Shown here in pieces: positions 45,007 through 57,667 of a stretch of DNA of 64,000 bases. Each line of letters begins with the position of its first letter. Positions within the stretch are counted from its first letter, which is position 1. The stretch spans positions 3,307,728 to 3,371,727 of the forward strand of contig CM055741.1 of the NCBI GenBank assembly GCA_029465975.1. Reading direction: 5' to 3'. The translations under genes were made by a program, and so were the position numbers. This DNA comes from Dallia pectoralis. Its lineage: Eukaryota > Chordata > Actinopteri > Esociformes > Umbridae. The notes under the pieces were generated by a model. It made no database searches. It saw only the letters and a list, made by a program, of their open reading frames with translations, and was not told where the DNA came from.

Positions 45007-46109
45007 CAGGTGCGCCGCCAGGAATCTTGGGCCCCATGAAAAAAATCTAATTGGGCCCCCTCTGCGCAGCTGTTGTCACCAGATCTCATCAAAAGCTTTA
45101 CATAACTCTAATCAAAGGCTTGCAACTGTCTTGCATCTTGTAGTTCAATACTAGTACCAGCACAATATTTACTGCTGGTGATTTGTAAATGCAAGTCTGC
45201 ATACAGTATGCAGTTCACTATTTGATGCAAGATTTAAAGCCACCATAAAAAAGGCAATCCTTTACTGTCTCAATGTATTTTTATTGTAAAATTAATGACA
45301 GATTTAAAAAAAAAGAAAAACGAAAAAACCTAAATATATATTAACTTTTTAAATATTTCATTTTATTTTTGTTATGGTGAAAAGAGCAAGAGAGCCAGAG
45401 AACCCCACACAGACTCCCTGGATGATGCTAAGCCATTAGCACAATGTTGCTCACGTTCTTCACTGGGACAGGGAGAGGTGCAGTTATCGGGAGACTGGAG
45501 TGCTGCTGACTAATCTGTTGTTAAGTCTGCTAAAAGGGGCATGGACAATGATTTAATATGAATATATTCCTGACGTTTCCCTGCACTGATTAAATGTTGA
45601 TGAAATGTAGGCTAACACCTGCAGCAGCTATCTATCTTATTTCACTATGGACAGCAGGTTAATACCACTCAAAGACTAAAGGCTACCCAGCTTTCTTGGT
45701 GAAAAACTGGGTTACAGATTGACACCCTTTACTTTGTCTTTTCTCACTCTCCTCTCTTCTCTCTTTCCTTTTTAAAAAAAATACAGATTTTCTATTCAAC
45801 ATTGTAATCTTGGTTTCTGGCGCATCGTCTAACGTTAACTGTCTGCAACTAATCACGTCACTCACTGTCACTGATGAGCGCGCTAAAGCAGGACCAAACC
45901 ATTTTATGCAGATATAGGGGGGTGGTCAGACAATATGGTTACTTTTTGGTCAATGGGGATATTTAACTTTTATTGCCAAAATAAGTAAAATCAGACATCA
46001 TTCATTTTATTATTATTTGAAATATACTCAATGATTATTGTTTATATATTGTATAATATAATTTAAAAAAATTTTTTTTACATATTTGTTGGGCCCCCCT
46101 GTCAGTCAG
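45007..46109 (-). mobile_element. hAT-type transposon, 1.1 kb
   Basis: Starts CAGGTGCGCCGCCAGG and ends GGGCCCCCCTGTCAGTCAG, flanked by perfect 8-bp duplications ACTGTAGT (44999-45006 and 46110-46117). The minus-strand frame 45871-45683 ends SVTQFFTKKAG, typical of the start of hAT transposases. No catalytic domain. Confidence 0.85.
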
Positions 46110-46369
46110 ACTGTAGTTATCCCCCCTCTTGCTCTTGAGTCTGCTCTGTATAGGCACTTTTGGCAATTTTTTTTACCAAGTCTGCTTGTCTAGACTGGGA
46201 AGCATGGTGGCCAATACCTTCCTGACACATAATTTACAATAAATGCTTCGCCTGAATGCAAACAATGATGTTTACTTTTACTGCTGCGGGAAGAGAAACA
46301 TCCTAAAGGAACCGATCTTCATGCATCTCCAATTAAGGACTGGGAGTTACAATGTTAACTTATAATTAA

Positions 46370-46534
46370 GCCACACCTCTAGACATTCAAATGTTCTCCA
46401 TACAGAAACCTGATAAAAGCCAGTAGCGCATAATATTTCTGGCACTAATCTCTGAAGCGAAGATACTGAGCTGAGGTCGACAAATTACAGACTGTAGCCA
46501 TTTCAAGTGCATCTGAAAGTAAGAAGAATGGCAA
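46370..46534 (+). promoter_or_regulatory. Promoter and exon 1 region of gene D
   Basis: Matches 26424-26640 in reverse (shared 'aagccacacctctag', 'ctccatacagaaa', 'tttcaagtgcatct'). A TATA-like TGATAAAAG is at 46411. The exon carries AAGAAGAATGGCAA|GTGAGT, with the donor at 46535-46540. The next same-strand GIMAP main exon is gene D, 3.76 kb downstream. Confidence 0.6.
46528..46534 (+). CDS. GIMAP gene D, coding part of exon 1
   Basis: Seven coding bases, ATG GCA A, ending in phase 1 at a strong GTGAGT donor. Joined to 50295 they give Met-Ala-Met-Trp-Asp-Lys in frame with the GTPase domain. The same tiny exon (ATG TCA G) exists at 26430-26424 on the other strand, which supports its reality by conservation. 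It is too short for any open-reading-frame search. Confidence 0.55.
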
Positions 46535-47517
46535 GTGAGTATTTGGTCTATTTTCAGCCTTACTCTTGTGATGGTTTCTGCCTAGAAAGCCAATATAGGA
46601 ATCTATGCAACATTATTCCATGATGCCAGCGACAAATGTATCTCCCCTCTCAACTCTGATTGGCTCTGTTTACGAGCTCGGGTGGGACTTACAACTTCAT
46701 CGGGTCCATCTAATGTTTGCCACTAACTGAATAACTATATACTTCTGATCGGACTAAACCATTTTAGGGAGGGGAGATGAGATGAGCAGTTATTTGGAAA
46801 ACATCTGTAACCACATTTCATGTTTCTGTGGTTTTCATTAAAATCTCAGGCGTAGAACTAATATAAATATTATAATTTCACATAACAGGGGTCTCTATAG
46901 TATAACTGTTGGATTTTGTGGGGTCCCTTGTGCAGTGGGGGGCCCCTATAATTGTCACCACCTTTCACACCACTGGCGACGGCCCTGCTGCACCACAGTT
47001 ATAATCCCTCATAAAAATTGTTTCGGGGGGAGATATTCATCCGTCGCCTTCTCTACCTGCCGAGTCCTCTTTAAAATTGTCAGTCATTCAGACACAACAA
47101 ATGTATTTATAATATATATTTCTATACGTTATTTTATAATTTATTTATATATTTGTAGATATTTTTAGGAATACAATTATTAACAAGAATAACTATAACG
47201 AACGAAACAATAAAAAATAGACGTGACAGAGGACATTGTAACAATAACCTTACAGCAAACAAAGACTGACAAAACACGCTGAGGAAAAAAGTAACTTAAA
47301 TAACGACAGAGTTAATGGAAACAGATGTAGGCGATAACGAATGAAACAAGTGCATGTGATCCAAACGATCTCACTGGCACGGCCTTACAGCCTTCCAGGA
47401 CGTGACAGAAATAAACCATTTGAGGCCCAAACAATTTTTCACACACCTTTATGGCTTCACAGGATGACATAGGCGTTTTTATTCTCTTCAATAAACGACG
47501 TCCAACGTATGAAGGTA
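46535..47517 (+). other. Intron of gene D, first part, with a hAT-type end
   Basis: At 46920-46985, GGGGTCCCTTGTGCAGTGG followed by CACTGGCGACGGCCCTG resembles a hAT terminus; the partner end is not visible. Otherwise AT-rich intron. Confidence 0.35.
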
Positions 47518-48757
47518 AAATATGAAGGTAAAACAGCGACATAAGTTTTTTTCTTGTAATTATTTTTTTTCTTTTGAAACTCATTTTGTACTTAGGTTTT
47601 CTTTCTTGTAATTGTTTTTTTTCTTTTGAAACTCGTTTTGTACAAAAGTTTTTCTTTCTTGTAATTCGTTTTTTTCTTTTGCAACTCGTTTTGTACAAAA
47701 GTTTGTCTTTCTTGTAATAGGTTTTGTACAAAAAACCAACGCGCAGAGTTTTGTCACTAAAATTCCACCAGCACTGTGACAAAGGTTTTTCTTTCTTGTA
47801 ATTCATTTTTTTCTTTTGAAACTCGTTTTGTACAAACGTTTTTCTGTCCTGTAATAGGTTTTGTACAAAAAACCAACGCGCAGAGTTTTGTCACTAATAT
47901 TCCACCAGCACTGTGACAAAAGTTTTTCTTTCTTGTAAATCAGTCTGTGCCCAAACGTTTCACTGCGTTTCCAAACAGAAACCCCAAACGTGTTCTGACC
48001 AATGAACGGATAGCTATCTTAGCGTGGCCCTTTGAACTTCAACCAATCGTTACTCCTTACAAAGAGGAAAAAAGCCATGGCTCGGCATGGTCAGCATCTG
48101 TTACCTCAAGTAAAACTTATTTTCATGTCCATGCAGTATTAAATAAAATAATATTTTAATTACTACTGCATGGACATGAAAATACGATTATGTAAAACGT
48201 ATTTTCATGTCCATGCAATATTAAATAAAATAATATAAAATAATATTTTAATTAATACTGCATGGACATGAAAATACGTTTTACATAATCGAAAACTTAC
48301 TTGAGGTAACAGATGCTGACCATGCCGAGCCATTGCTTTTCTTCTACCCTTTGCAAGGAGTAACGATTGGTTGAAGTTCAAAGGGCCACGCTAAGATAGC
48401 TATCCGTTCATTGGTCAGAATACGTTTGGGGTTTCTGTTTGGAAACGCAGTGAAACGTTTGGGCACAGACTGATTTACAAGTAAGAAAAACTTTTGTCAC
48501 AGTGCTGGTGGAATTTTAGTGACAAAACTCTGCGCGTTGGTTTTTTGTACAAAACCTATTACAAGAAAGAAAAACTTTTGTACAAAACGAGTTGCAAAAG
48601 AAAAAAACGAATTACAAGAAAGAAAAACTTTTGTACAAAACGAGTTTCAAAAGAAAAAAAACAATTACAAGAAAGAAAACCTAAGTACAAAACGAGTTTC
48701 AAAAGAAAGAAAACAATTACAAGAAAAAAACTTATGTCGCTGTTTTACCTTCATACC
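47518..48757. repeat. 1.2-kb near-perfect palindrome (foldback element) in the intron of gene D
   Basis: Left arm (about 47518-48170) and right arm (about 48175-48757) are inverted copies. Both contain the same Lys-rich frame (minus 47806-47312 and plus 48494-48772, motif CWWNFSDKTLRVGFLYKTYY), the phrase 'ggatagctatcttagcgtgg', a tandem of about 50 bp with CGTTTTGTACAAAAG, and a centre made of two TGCATGGACATGAAAATA hairpins. No transposase. Origin unknown. Confidence 0.9.
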
Positions 48758-48984
48758 AACGAGCCATTTTAACTTTTTCATACCCTGTTGTTAATCTATG
48801 AGGGGTTACTAATAAATGCATGAAAATAGGGTAACACTTAACAATAATAAAGGGAACGTTAACGTTTATTTATCTTCATTAATATTGACCAGGTCTGTTA
48901 TATTAAGTATCCATGTGGCTAAATGTATTAGTTTAAATAAATTAAAAGATTTTAAATGTCGTCACTGAATGAATGTTAATGCTG
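48758..48984. other. No recognised feature (intron)
   Basis: AT-rich DNA between the palindrome and a short minisatellite. Confidence 0.4.
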
Positions 48985-49203
48985 AATCATAATGACAGAC
49001 CTTGTGTCCTATTGTCTGTTACTGAGTCATACTGACAGACCTTGTGTCCTATTGTCTGTTACTGAATCATAATGACAGACCTTGTGTCCTATTGTCTGTT
49101 ACTGAATCATAATGACAGACCTTGTGTCCTATTGTCTGTTACTGAATCATAATGACAGACCTTGTGTCCTATTGTCTGTTACTGAATCATAATGACAGAC
49201 TGC
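48985..49203. repeat. Minisatellite, 40-bp unit
   Basis: Five units with the core GACCTTGTGTCCTATTGTCT, almost identical, within the intron of gene D. Confidence 0.95.
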
Positions 49204-49693
49204 CTCCTTTTGGCTGAGTGGACAAATACAGAACATGTTATACATTTTTTTAGTGCCGTAATTAACATCCTTCTAATTAGTGCAAAGTGCAAAACATCAC
49301 ATTGCATCCAAATGCAAATCACAATTATTTCCAAATAATGTGAAATATATCGAAGTCCACGAAAACCAGTTCACTTAACTTATCTTAAATGAGATACCCT
49401 TACTTTAAAATGTTAACAACATGAGTTCATGGATCTTCACTAGCATGTGAACTTAATTACAGGAATGTGTTGAAGTAAGATCAGAATAATTAACGTTGCT
49501 ATGCTTTGTAGGCTACTATATAATATAATGTATTAACAAACCTGTTCCTTTGTTTTTATTTAAGCTATCTGATCTTTTATACCACACTCCATGGGGTATT
49601 GCATAGAAAAAAAATATTTCATGGAAGGTCAGACTATGAAAGGTGTGTAGGTCAAACGGTTGGGACACTGTAGATGTTTTTGTATTTTTACTG
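49204..49693. other. No recognised feature (intron)
   Basis: AT-rich intronic DNA. Confidence 0.4.
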
Positions 49694-49698
49694 AACAT

Positions 49699-50085
49699 TG
49701 TCATGCACCGAGCGGCGTAGTGTGGTTGAAGCCATTTGCAGAGCCAGTAATCCGTTTGATACAGGTTTATTTACACAGCAACATAAAACAAACCGTAAAC
49801 GGTGGAAAAGGCTAAACTGTTGAAAATGAAACAAACTATGCGCATATAGCGTCTTATAATATAATACACGAACAACAGCAGTAGACAACGACTAACACTC
49901 ACCTCTAACTAAACTGTGTGACATGAAACAACAAACAATGCTAAGCAACTGTGAATAATCCTAGATCCCCTTTATAGCCCGGACTAATGACTGAATGAAA
50001 ACAGCCGTGACTAATAAACCAAAACCCAGGAAGTGCTTCAATGAAATACAAACAGTGCAGCAACGCCCCCTAACCACTCGTGACA
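49699..50085 (-). mobile_element. Solo LTR (Gypsy-type) with intact target duplication
   Basis: 387 bp with ends TGTCATG...CTCGTGACA, flanked by the perfect 5-bp duplication AACAT (49694-49698 and 50086-50090). Read on the minus strand it has a TATA box (GCTATAAAGGGG, near 49980) and AATAAACC (near 49770) in the expected order, so the sense strand is minus. It sits only 0.2 kb before the main exon of gene D, in the opposite orientation. Confidence 0.9.
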
Positions 50086-50294
50086 AACATTTACTCCAAC
50101 TAAACAATCCATTCGATAAGCATACCGCCTGTCTTCCTCTGGCAGACAAGGACGATTTAGGTGGACACAGTCAAAAGAAAGAGTAAAAGCTGTCTTGCAG
50201 ACAACATACAGTAATAGATTTCTGAGGATTAAAACTGCAATTGTTTATAACAACTTTTCACCATTCATATTAGACCACTTATCTGGTTTTACAG

Positions 50295-51208
50295 TGTGGG
50301 ACAAGCAGTCCAATCTGAGGATAGTTCTGCTGGGTAGAACTGGATCAGGGAAGAGTACAACAGGGAACACCATCCTGGGGAGAGACGCATTTGAAGCCAA
50401 ATTTTCTCCTCAGTCTGTGACTTCTCATTGTAATAAACAGAGTGGAATAGTGGCTGGAAGGAAGATCAATGTGATTGACACACCAGGTCTCTTTGACACA
50501 AAAACTACGGTAAAGGAAAGAAAAAAAGAAATTGCAGAGTGTATTAAAGTGTCAGTACCTGGGCCTCACGCGTTCCTGCTGGTAATCAGGTTGACACGGT
50601 TCACAGAAGAGGAGCAGAACGCTGTGAAGTGGATCCAGGAAAACTTTGGAGAAGAAGCCTCTAAGTACACTATAGTGCTGTTTACTGGTGAAGATCAGTT
50701 GAATGGTAAATCAATTGAGGAGTTTGTGGGAGAAAGCAATGAACTTCAGAAAATTGTCAACTCTTGTGGAGGCAGATATCATTCTGTGAATAATCACACA
50801 AAATACAACACTCACGTCCCGGACCTGTTGAACAAGATAGTAGAGATGGTGGAGGAGAATGGAGGGGGGAATTACACCAATGAGATGTACCAGAAGGCCC
50901 AGAAATTGATGAAAATCCCCACATTGTTTAAGAATATTTGGACTGGTTCATCACAAATCATCACTAGTTCAATTGTAATGGTTGGTAGTCTTTTTCAAAA
51001 ACAATATCAAAAAATGGTATCTAAAGTTCAAAGATTTGTCATAGGAGCTGTAATACTTATGGTATTGGGGAGTTGTTTAGATGTCCAGACCTGGGAAGCT
51101 GCGTTTTGGACTTTTGCAATGAGACTAATACTTATATTTTTAGTTATATGTTCTTATGTTGTTTATCAGTGGTGGACAAGAAAAAGAGAAAAACATAAAT
51201 CAATGTGA
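50295..51208 (+). CDS. GIMAP-family GTPase with two C-terminal membrane segments, main exon (gene D)
   Basis: Follows the acceptor TCTGGTTTTACAG (exon start 50295, phase 1). Joined to 46528-46534 it makes a 306-residue protein. Motifs: GRTGSGKS (16-23), Thr near 45, DTPG (64-67), conserved box LLVIRLTRFT (97-106), TGED (133-136), SVNN (166-169), then the YTNEMY element that closes the GTPase region. The C-terminus has hydrophobic stretches at about 250-264 and 272-294 and a short basic tail (TRKREKHKSM). It resembles gene C throughout; the two are oppositely oriented. An open frame continues upstream to an ATG at 50195, but the acceptor and the phase agreement with the other GIMAP exons favour the spliced start. 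An AATAAA overlaps the stop (51206). No disabling change seen. Confidence 0.92.
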
Positions 51209-52804
51209 ATAAAAGTGAAGCAATTAAAGAGATACAAAAAAGAAACAATACTAAAAACTGAAGAGATTTTACGGAGCTATTCTTTGTAATTGAGTTTAAG
51301 AATTCAAATGTAATGAATATCTCAATCAATATGAACAATTTAGTAGCGATTTGACATAGTTATTATCAATATAAAATGTTCTCTTTTTGTACTATAATTA
51401 TTTAATTCAATAGTTTCCTCCATATGCATTGGGACAGAAAAGTAAAAATTGCAAATGTATTGTTATTTCAAGGAATTGAAATACAATTTAAAGATGAATA
51501 CAAAAGTGCAGACAATCAACTTTTATTCATCTATTTCAACACATATTTTACGAACTAGGAATAACAATACTGAGTTCCAAACCAATTTTTTGTGACACAC
51601 AGTTACATTTCAAACAGGTACATTTTAAGGAAATCCATCCATCTAAAAAATATGCCGAAATATCAGAAAACTTTGGCTAGATTGTCATAGTTAGAGACCA
51701 GTGTGAAAGTGAGATCCTCAGAGCTTATATTTCTGCTATTAACAGTTGGTGAATTATTACTTATTACTACTTAGTTTTTTTTACTTTTTAGAAAATTCCA
51801 GTAGATTGCAATAGTTATGTGAAGGCAGCATAAACTTTAAACCTGGGAGATGCATGTTGGTACTTGATAGTTATACTAGGTCTAATGTTTAGGACTAATA
51901 TGTTTAGTTAAAAATTTAAATGCAGAGGGAGGGAGAAACCCTAAAACGCAATGAATGACCAAGGAACGATCAGTGAAAGAGACTAAAGACACAGCAATAC
52001 AGTTTTTAGTTATTCAAACAACTTTAATTAAATCAGCATAAAGAATCAAACAGACATGTAAATATGTACCTTACCGTTTTAACATTTCCAATGACTTGTA
52101 AGACAAACATTGTTTTTATCTGGATTTTATGCACTTGTGTTATGGTCATACGGTTTTATAATGTGATATTATAAGTATTCTCTATTTAATTTTACTTTAC
52201 AATTATTATAACATTATTTAATCTTTTGTTCAGAATTCTGTTTCAAATTCAAATTAACTTTAACAAAAATATATTTAAATAGGGAAATAGTAAAACATTG
52301 TAAAACATTGAATAATTAAGTCAATCATCTGAGTATGTTTATTTCATGAATAGTAGAGATGGTTTGTGCTTTTTGTACCATGTTTGTATAGACTATTGTA
52401 TATATACGAAATGGAATTTCTATCTGATAATAATGCTTAAATAATGTTTATGTTTTCAGCTAATAAACTATATGATTAACAAAAACGTTTGTTTGTGTCA
52501 CAGTGCTGGAAATAGAAGGATGCAGATGTAGAGTTTTCCCTGAACATGTTCTCGCTATTGTTCAAACTTTAGAACAAAACCCCAAAACATTAAAACAACA
52601 AAACAACAAAACAGACTGAGACCTGGATCTCTCTCGCGATTCTACAAACAGCATTAAATTTACAGTCAACAATTGTTTTTAAAACATCTGATAAAATACA
52701 AATAAAGAATAATAATGATAAGAGAGAATCATACTTCAGAACACAAACAAATTAAAAAAATACACGCATCAACACAGGACACAAAACAATGAACAACACA
52801 GACC
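51209..52804. other. 3' flank of gene D; no gene
   Basis: AT-rich. At 51425-51545 'aaaagtgcagacaatcaact' resembles a fish Tc1-type remnant. Another AATAAA is at about 52464. Nothing else recognised. Confidence 0.4.
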
Positions 52805-53354
52805 AGGGGCCTCATTTATAAAACTGTGCGTACGATTTGCGTCAGAAGTGGCGTAGGCTACGGACGAAATGTGGGATGTAGCCTACGTACGGACAAAAAT
52901 ATTGGGATTTATTAAACGTCCTACGTCCTACGCCGTTTTCGCTTAATAAATCACAATGAACTCTAAATGTGGCGCAGCTTTTTGCGGCTTCATATCACGC
53001 CCATATTTGCCCATAAATAGTCAAATAAACGCCCTAAATTAATATTCATTAATTGAAACGTCATGACAAACTCCGAAAAGTAACGTCACTCAATGTGAAG
53101 TTTTCTTTTGGGGAGGTGGAGATTGCGCTTTTTTGTTTGCCTGTTCACCCGCAGTGAAACTTTATGTAATTATAAGACAAACCTTTTATACATACTAACA
53201 CATCTGACATAACCCGGATAACGGTTGGCTGAGATATGTGTTGCACCTTTCAAAATATGGGTTAAGACATGCGATGAAACACATTTAAAATAGAACCATC
53301 TAAAGGCACATACATGAACACTACATCTATACTATGAAATACACTTTCCCCAGT

Positions 53355-54560
53355 GGATATATATATATATCCATATCCCCATATATATATGTAATATATC
53401 CATATCCCCATCTATTTATCTATCCATCTATATATATATTCATTTATCCATCTATCTATCCATCTATATATATATCCATATCCCCATATATATGTCATAT
53501 ATCCATATCCCCATCTATTTATCTATCCATCTATATATATATTCATTTATCCATCTATCTATCCATCTATATATATATCCATATCCCCATATATATATGT
53601 AATATATCCATATCCCCATCTATTTATCTATCCATCTATATATTTATTCATTTATCCATCTATCTATCCATCTATATATATATCCATATCCCCATATATA
53701 TATGTAATATATCCATATCCCCATCTATTTATCTATCCATCTATATATATATTCATTTATCCATCTATCTATCCATCTATATATATATCCATATCCCCAT
53801 ATATATATGTAATATATCCATATCCCCATCTATTTATCTATCCATCTAAATATATATTCATTTATCCATCTATCTATCCATCTATATATATATCCATATC
53901 CCCATATATATATGTAATATATCCATATCCCCATCTATTTATCTATCCATCTATATATATATTCATTTATCCATCTATCAATCCATCTATATATATATCC
54001 ATATCCCCATATATATATGTAATATATCCATATCCCCATCTATTTATCTATCCATATATATATATATTCATTTATCCATCTATCTATCCATCTATATATA
54101 TATCCATATCCCCATATATATGTCATATATCCATATCCCCATCTATTTATCTATCCATCTAAATATATATATATTCATTTATCCATCTATCTATCCATCT
54201 ATATATATATCCATATCCCCATATATATATGTAATATATCCATATCCCCATCTATTTATCTATCCATCTATATATATATTCATTTATCCATCTATCTATC
54301 CATCTATATATATATCCATATCCCCATATATATATGTAATATATCCATATCCCCATCTATTTATCTATCCATCTATATATATATATTCATTTATCCATCT
54401 ATCTATCCATCTATATATATATCCATATCCCCATATATATATGTAATATATCCATATCCCCATCTATTTATCTATCCATATATATATATATTCATTTATC
54501 CATCTATCTATCCATCTATATATATATCCATATCCCCATATATATATGTAATATATCCAT
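53355..54560. repeat. Satellite array, 105-bp unit, left part
   Basis: Eleven to twelve units of about 105 bp made of TATCCATC and ATATATAT sub-repeats, with the landmark CCATATCCCCATATATATATG. Plus-strand frames are open (Ile/Tyr/Ser/Pro-rich) because 105 is divisible by three. Confidence 0.95.
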
Positions 54561-56503
54561 GGTGGACCACGGTGGTCAGGGAAGCTGTCCGACTGAAGAA
54601 GGAGGCCTTCAGGGATATGCTATCCCTGGGGACTCCGGAGGCAGTTGCAGGGTACCGACAGGCCCGAAGGGCTGCAGCCGCTGCCGTGTCAGAGGCAAAG
54701 CAGCGGGTGTGGGAGAAGTTTGGAGAAGCTATGGAGAAGGACTTTCGGTCGGCACCAAAATGCTTCTGGAAAACCGTTCGGCACCTCAGAAGGGGAAAAC
54801 GGGGAACCATCCAAGCTGTGTACAGTAAGGATGGGACACTGTTGACCTCAACTGATGATGTGATCGGGCGCTGGAAAGAGCATTTTGAGGAGCTCCTGAA
54901 TCCGACCTACACGTCCTCTAGTACAGAGGCAGAGCTGGAGGCTGATGGAGGGTCATCGTCAGTTTCCCTGGGGGAAGTCGCTGAGGTAGTCAAACAACTC
55001 CACAGTGGCAAAGCCCCAGGGACTGATGAGATTCGTCCAGAAATGCTAAAAGCTTTGGGTGGGGAAGGGCTGTCTTGGTTGACACGCCTCTTCAACATTG
55101 CATGGAAGTCTGGGACAGTGCCAGAGGAGTGGCAGACCGGGGTGGTGGTTCCCCTCTTTAAAAAGGGGGACCAGAGAGTGTGTGCCAATTACAGAGGTAT
55201 CACACTCCTCAGCCTCCCTGGTAAAGTGTACTCCAAAGTGCTGGAAAGGAGGGTTCGGCCAATAGTCGAACCTCAGATTGAAGAGGAACAATGCGGTTTT
55301 CGTCCTGGCCGGGAACCACGGACCAGCTCTTTACTCTCGCAAGGATCCTGGAGGGGGCCTGGGAGTATGCCCATCCAGTCTACATGTATTTTGTGGATCT
55401 GGAGAAGGCGTATGACCGGGTACCCCGGGATCTTTGTGGGAGGTGCTGCGGGAGTATGGGGTGAGGGGGTCTCTTCTCAGGGCCATCCAATCTCTGTACG
55501 CTCAAAGCATGAGCTGTGTCCGTGTCCTCGGCAGTAAGTCGGATTCGTTCCCGGTGGGGGTTGGCCTCCGCCAGGGCTGCGCTTTGTCACCAATCCTGTT
55601 TGTAATATTCATGGACAGGATATCAAGGCGTAGTCATGGGGGGGGGTTCCGTTCGGTGGGCTGATGGTCACATCACTGCTTTTTGCGGATGATGTGGTCC
55701 TGATGGCCTCATCGGTCGGTGACCTTCAGCACTCACTGGATCGGTTCGCAGCCGAGTGTGAAGCGGCTGGGATGAGGGTTAGCACCTCTAAATCTGAGGC
55801 CATGACTCTCAGCAGGAAACCGGTGGAGTGCCTACTCCGGGTAGGGAATGAGTCCTTACTCCAAGTGAAGGAGTTCAAGTACCTCGGGGTCCTGTTTGCG
55901 AGTGAGGGAACAATGGAGCGGGAGTTTGGTCGGAGGATCGGAGCAGCGGGGGCGGTGTTGCATTCGCTTCACCGCACCGTTGTGACGAAAAGAGAGCTGA
56001 GCCGAAAGGCAAAGCTCTCGATCTACCGGTCAATCTTTGTTCCTACCCTCACCTATGGTCATGAAAGCTGGGTCATGACCGAAAGAACGAGATCGCGGGT
56101 ACAAGCGGCCGAAATGGGTTTTCTCAGAAAGGTGGCTGGCCTCTCCCTTAGGGATAGGGTGAGAAGCTCAGTCATCCGAGAGGAACTCGGAGTAGAGCCG
56201 CTGCTCCTTTGCATAGAAAGGAGCCAGTTGAGGTGGTTCGGGCATCTTGTAAGAATGCCACCTGGGCGCCTCCCTAGAGAGGTGTTCCAGGCACGTCCAG
56301 CTGGGAGGAGACCTCGGGAAGACCCAGGACTAGGTGGAGAGATTATATCTCCACACTGGCCTGGGAACGCCTCGGGATTCCCCAGTCAGAGCTGGCTAAT
56401 GTTGCCCGGGAAAGGGAAGTTTGGGGTCCCCTGCTAGAGCTGCTACCCCCGCGACCCGACCCCGGATAAGCGGTTGAAGATGAGATGAGAGATGAGATGA
56501 GAG
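54561..56503 (+). mobile_element. RTE-like LINE inserted into the satellite
   Basis: Flanked by ATATCCAT on both sides (54553-54560 and 56504-56511), interpretable as a target duplication. Reverse transcriptase spans three frames: 54572-55320 (GKAPGTDEIRPEMLKALGG, NYRGITLLSLPGKVYSKVLE, QCGFRPGRE), 55434-55664 (GLRQGCALSPILFVIFMDRI) and 55664-56437 (LLFADDVVLMASS, EFKYLGVLFASEG, RWFGHLVRMPPGRLPREVF). The catalytic FADD is intact. The 5' endonuclease part is missing, and two frameshifts disable it. It ends in CCCGGATAAGCGG and a GATGA-repeat tail, typical of RTE elements. Confidence 0.92.
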
Positions 56504-57060
56504 ATATCCATATCCCCATCTATTTATCTATCCATCTATATATATATTCATTTATCCATCTATCTATCCATCTATATATATATCCATATCCCCATATATA
56601 TATGTAATATATCCATATCCCCATCTATTTATCTATCCATCTAAATATATATTCATTTATCCATCTATCTATCCATCTATATATATATCCATATCCCCAT
56701 ATATATATGTCATATATCCATATCCCCATCTATTTATCTATCCATATATATATATATTCATTTATCCATCTATCTATCCATCTATATATATATCCATATC
56801 CCCATATATATATGTAATATATCCATATCCCCATCTATTTATCTATCCATCTAAATATATATTCATTTATCCATCTATCTATCCATCTATATATATATCC
56901 ATATCCCCATATATATATGTCATATATCCATATCCCCATCTATTTATCTATCCATCTATATATATATTCATTTATCCATCTATCTATCCATCTATATATA
57001 TATCCATATCCCCATATATATATGTAATATATCCATATCCCCATCTATATATCTATATGT
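56504..57060. repeat. Satellite array, 105-bp unit, right part
   Basis: Continuation of 53355-54560 with the same landmark phrases, five units, becoming irregular after 57040. Confidence 0.95.
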
Positions 57061-57662
57061 ATATCTATCCATCTATATATATATATTTCCATCTCCTTAT
57101 ATATATATTCATCTTATCATCTATCCATCTATCCGCTCCTTCAGACGGAGACATCAACAAGAATATCAGTTTTACACAGTTTGGTTCTGTTCGCCGTATT
57201 TTTTATGAGGATGAATTGCACAACATGACAATATTACACAACATATGAGTTATTTTCTGGAAATATATATTCATTTTAATTGACGTTATATGTTGTTTTA
57301 TATATAGGCTATCTTGTTTCATATATATTTGATTTGATTTGGCAGATCGATCAAACAGGTGTTTGTGTAGGCTGTTAAATGTAAGAATAGCTTTGTAAAT
57401 TCTTCACATTATTAATGACAGGAAATATTTCGGTTTATTTTAATGGTCTGCATTTAACACAGTTTAATGTATTTCATCTATCTGCCGACGATGTCGCCAT
57501 TTCTCATTTCACCCGTTTCTGTGCGTACGCATGGGTCAGAGCTTGCGTGGAGGATCGCACATTTTCACGTCAAGTTTGCATGCTTTTTATAAATCCCAAC
57601 TATTGCGTAGAGAGCGGCGTACGCATTCTTTTGTGCGTACGCAGCGGTTATAAATGAGGCCC
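57061..57662. other. Unique inner part and right end of the satellite-bearing transposon
   Basis: AT-rich DNA leading to the inverted terminal repeat at 57590-57662. No transposase recognised. Confidence 0.5.
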
Positions 57663-57667
57663 CTGGT

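Larger units (their letters stand above)
52805..57662. mobile_element. Transposon-ended block filled with satellite DNA
   Basis: Left end CCAGGGGCCTCATTTATAA (52805) and its inverted partner TTATAAATGAGGCCCCTGG (ending 57662) bound nearly 5 kb. Subterminal GCGTACGCACA-type motifs and 'gggatttat' phrases occur inside both ends. The inside is mainly a 105-bp satellite and a younger LINE. Harbinger is the likely class; target duplication is unclear. Alternatively two separate insertions in opposite orientation. Confidence 0.6.

Noticed and set aside
50195..50294. Start of gene D at the upstream in-frame ATG (50195)
   Set aside because: This stretch lies before a good acceptor, is not conserved in the other GIMAPs, and the phase-1 splice from 46534 gives the standard GIMAP N-terminus.
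53334..54446. Ile/Tyr/Pro-rich open frames of 108-171 codons
   Set aside because: Encoded by the TATCCATC/ATAT satellite; compositional artefact.
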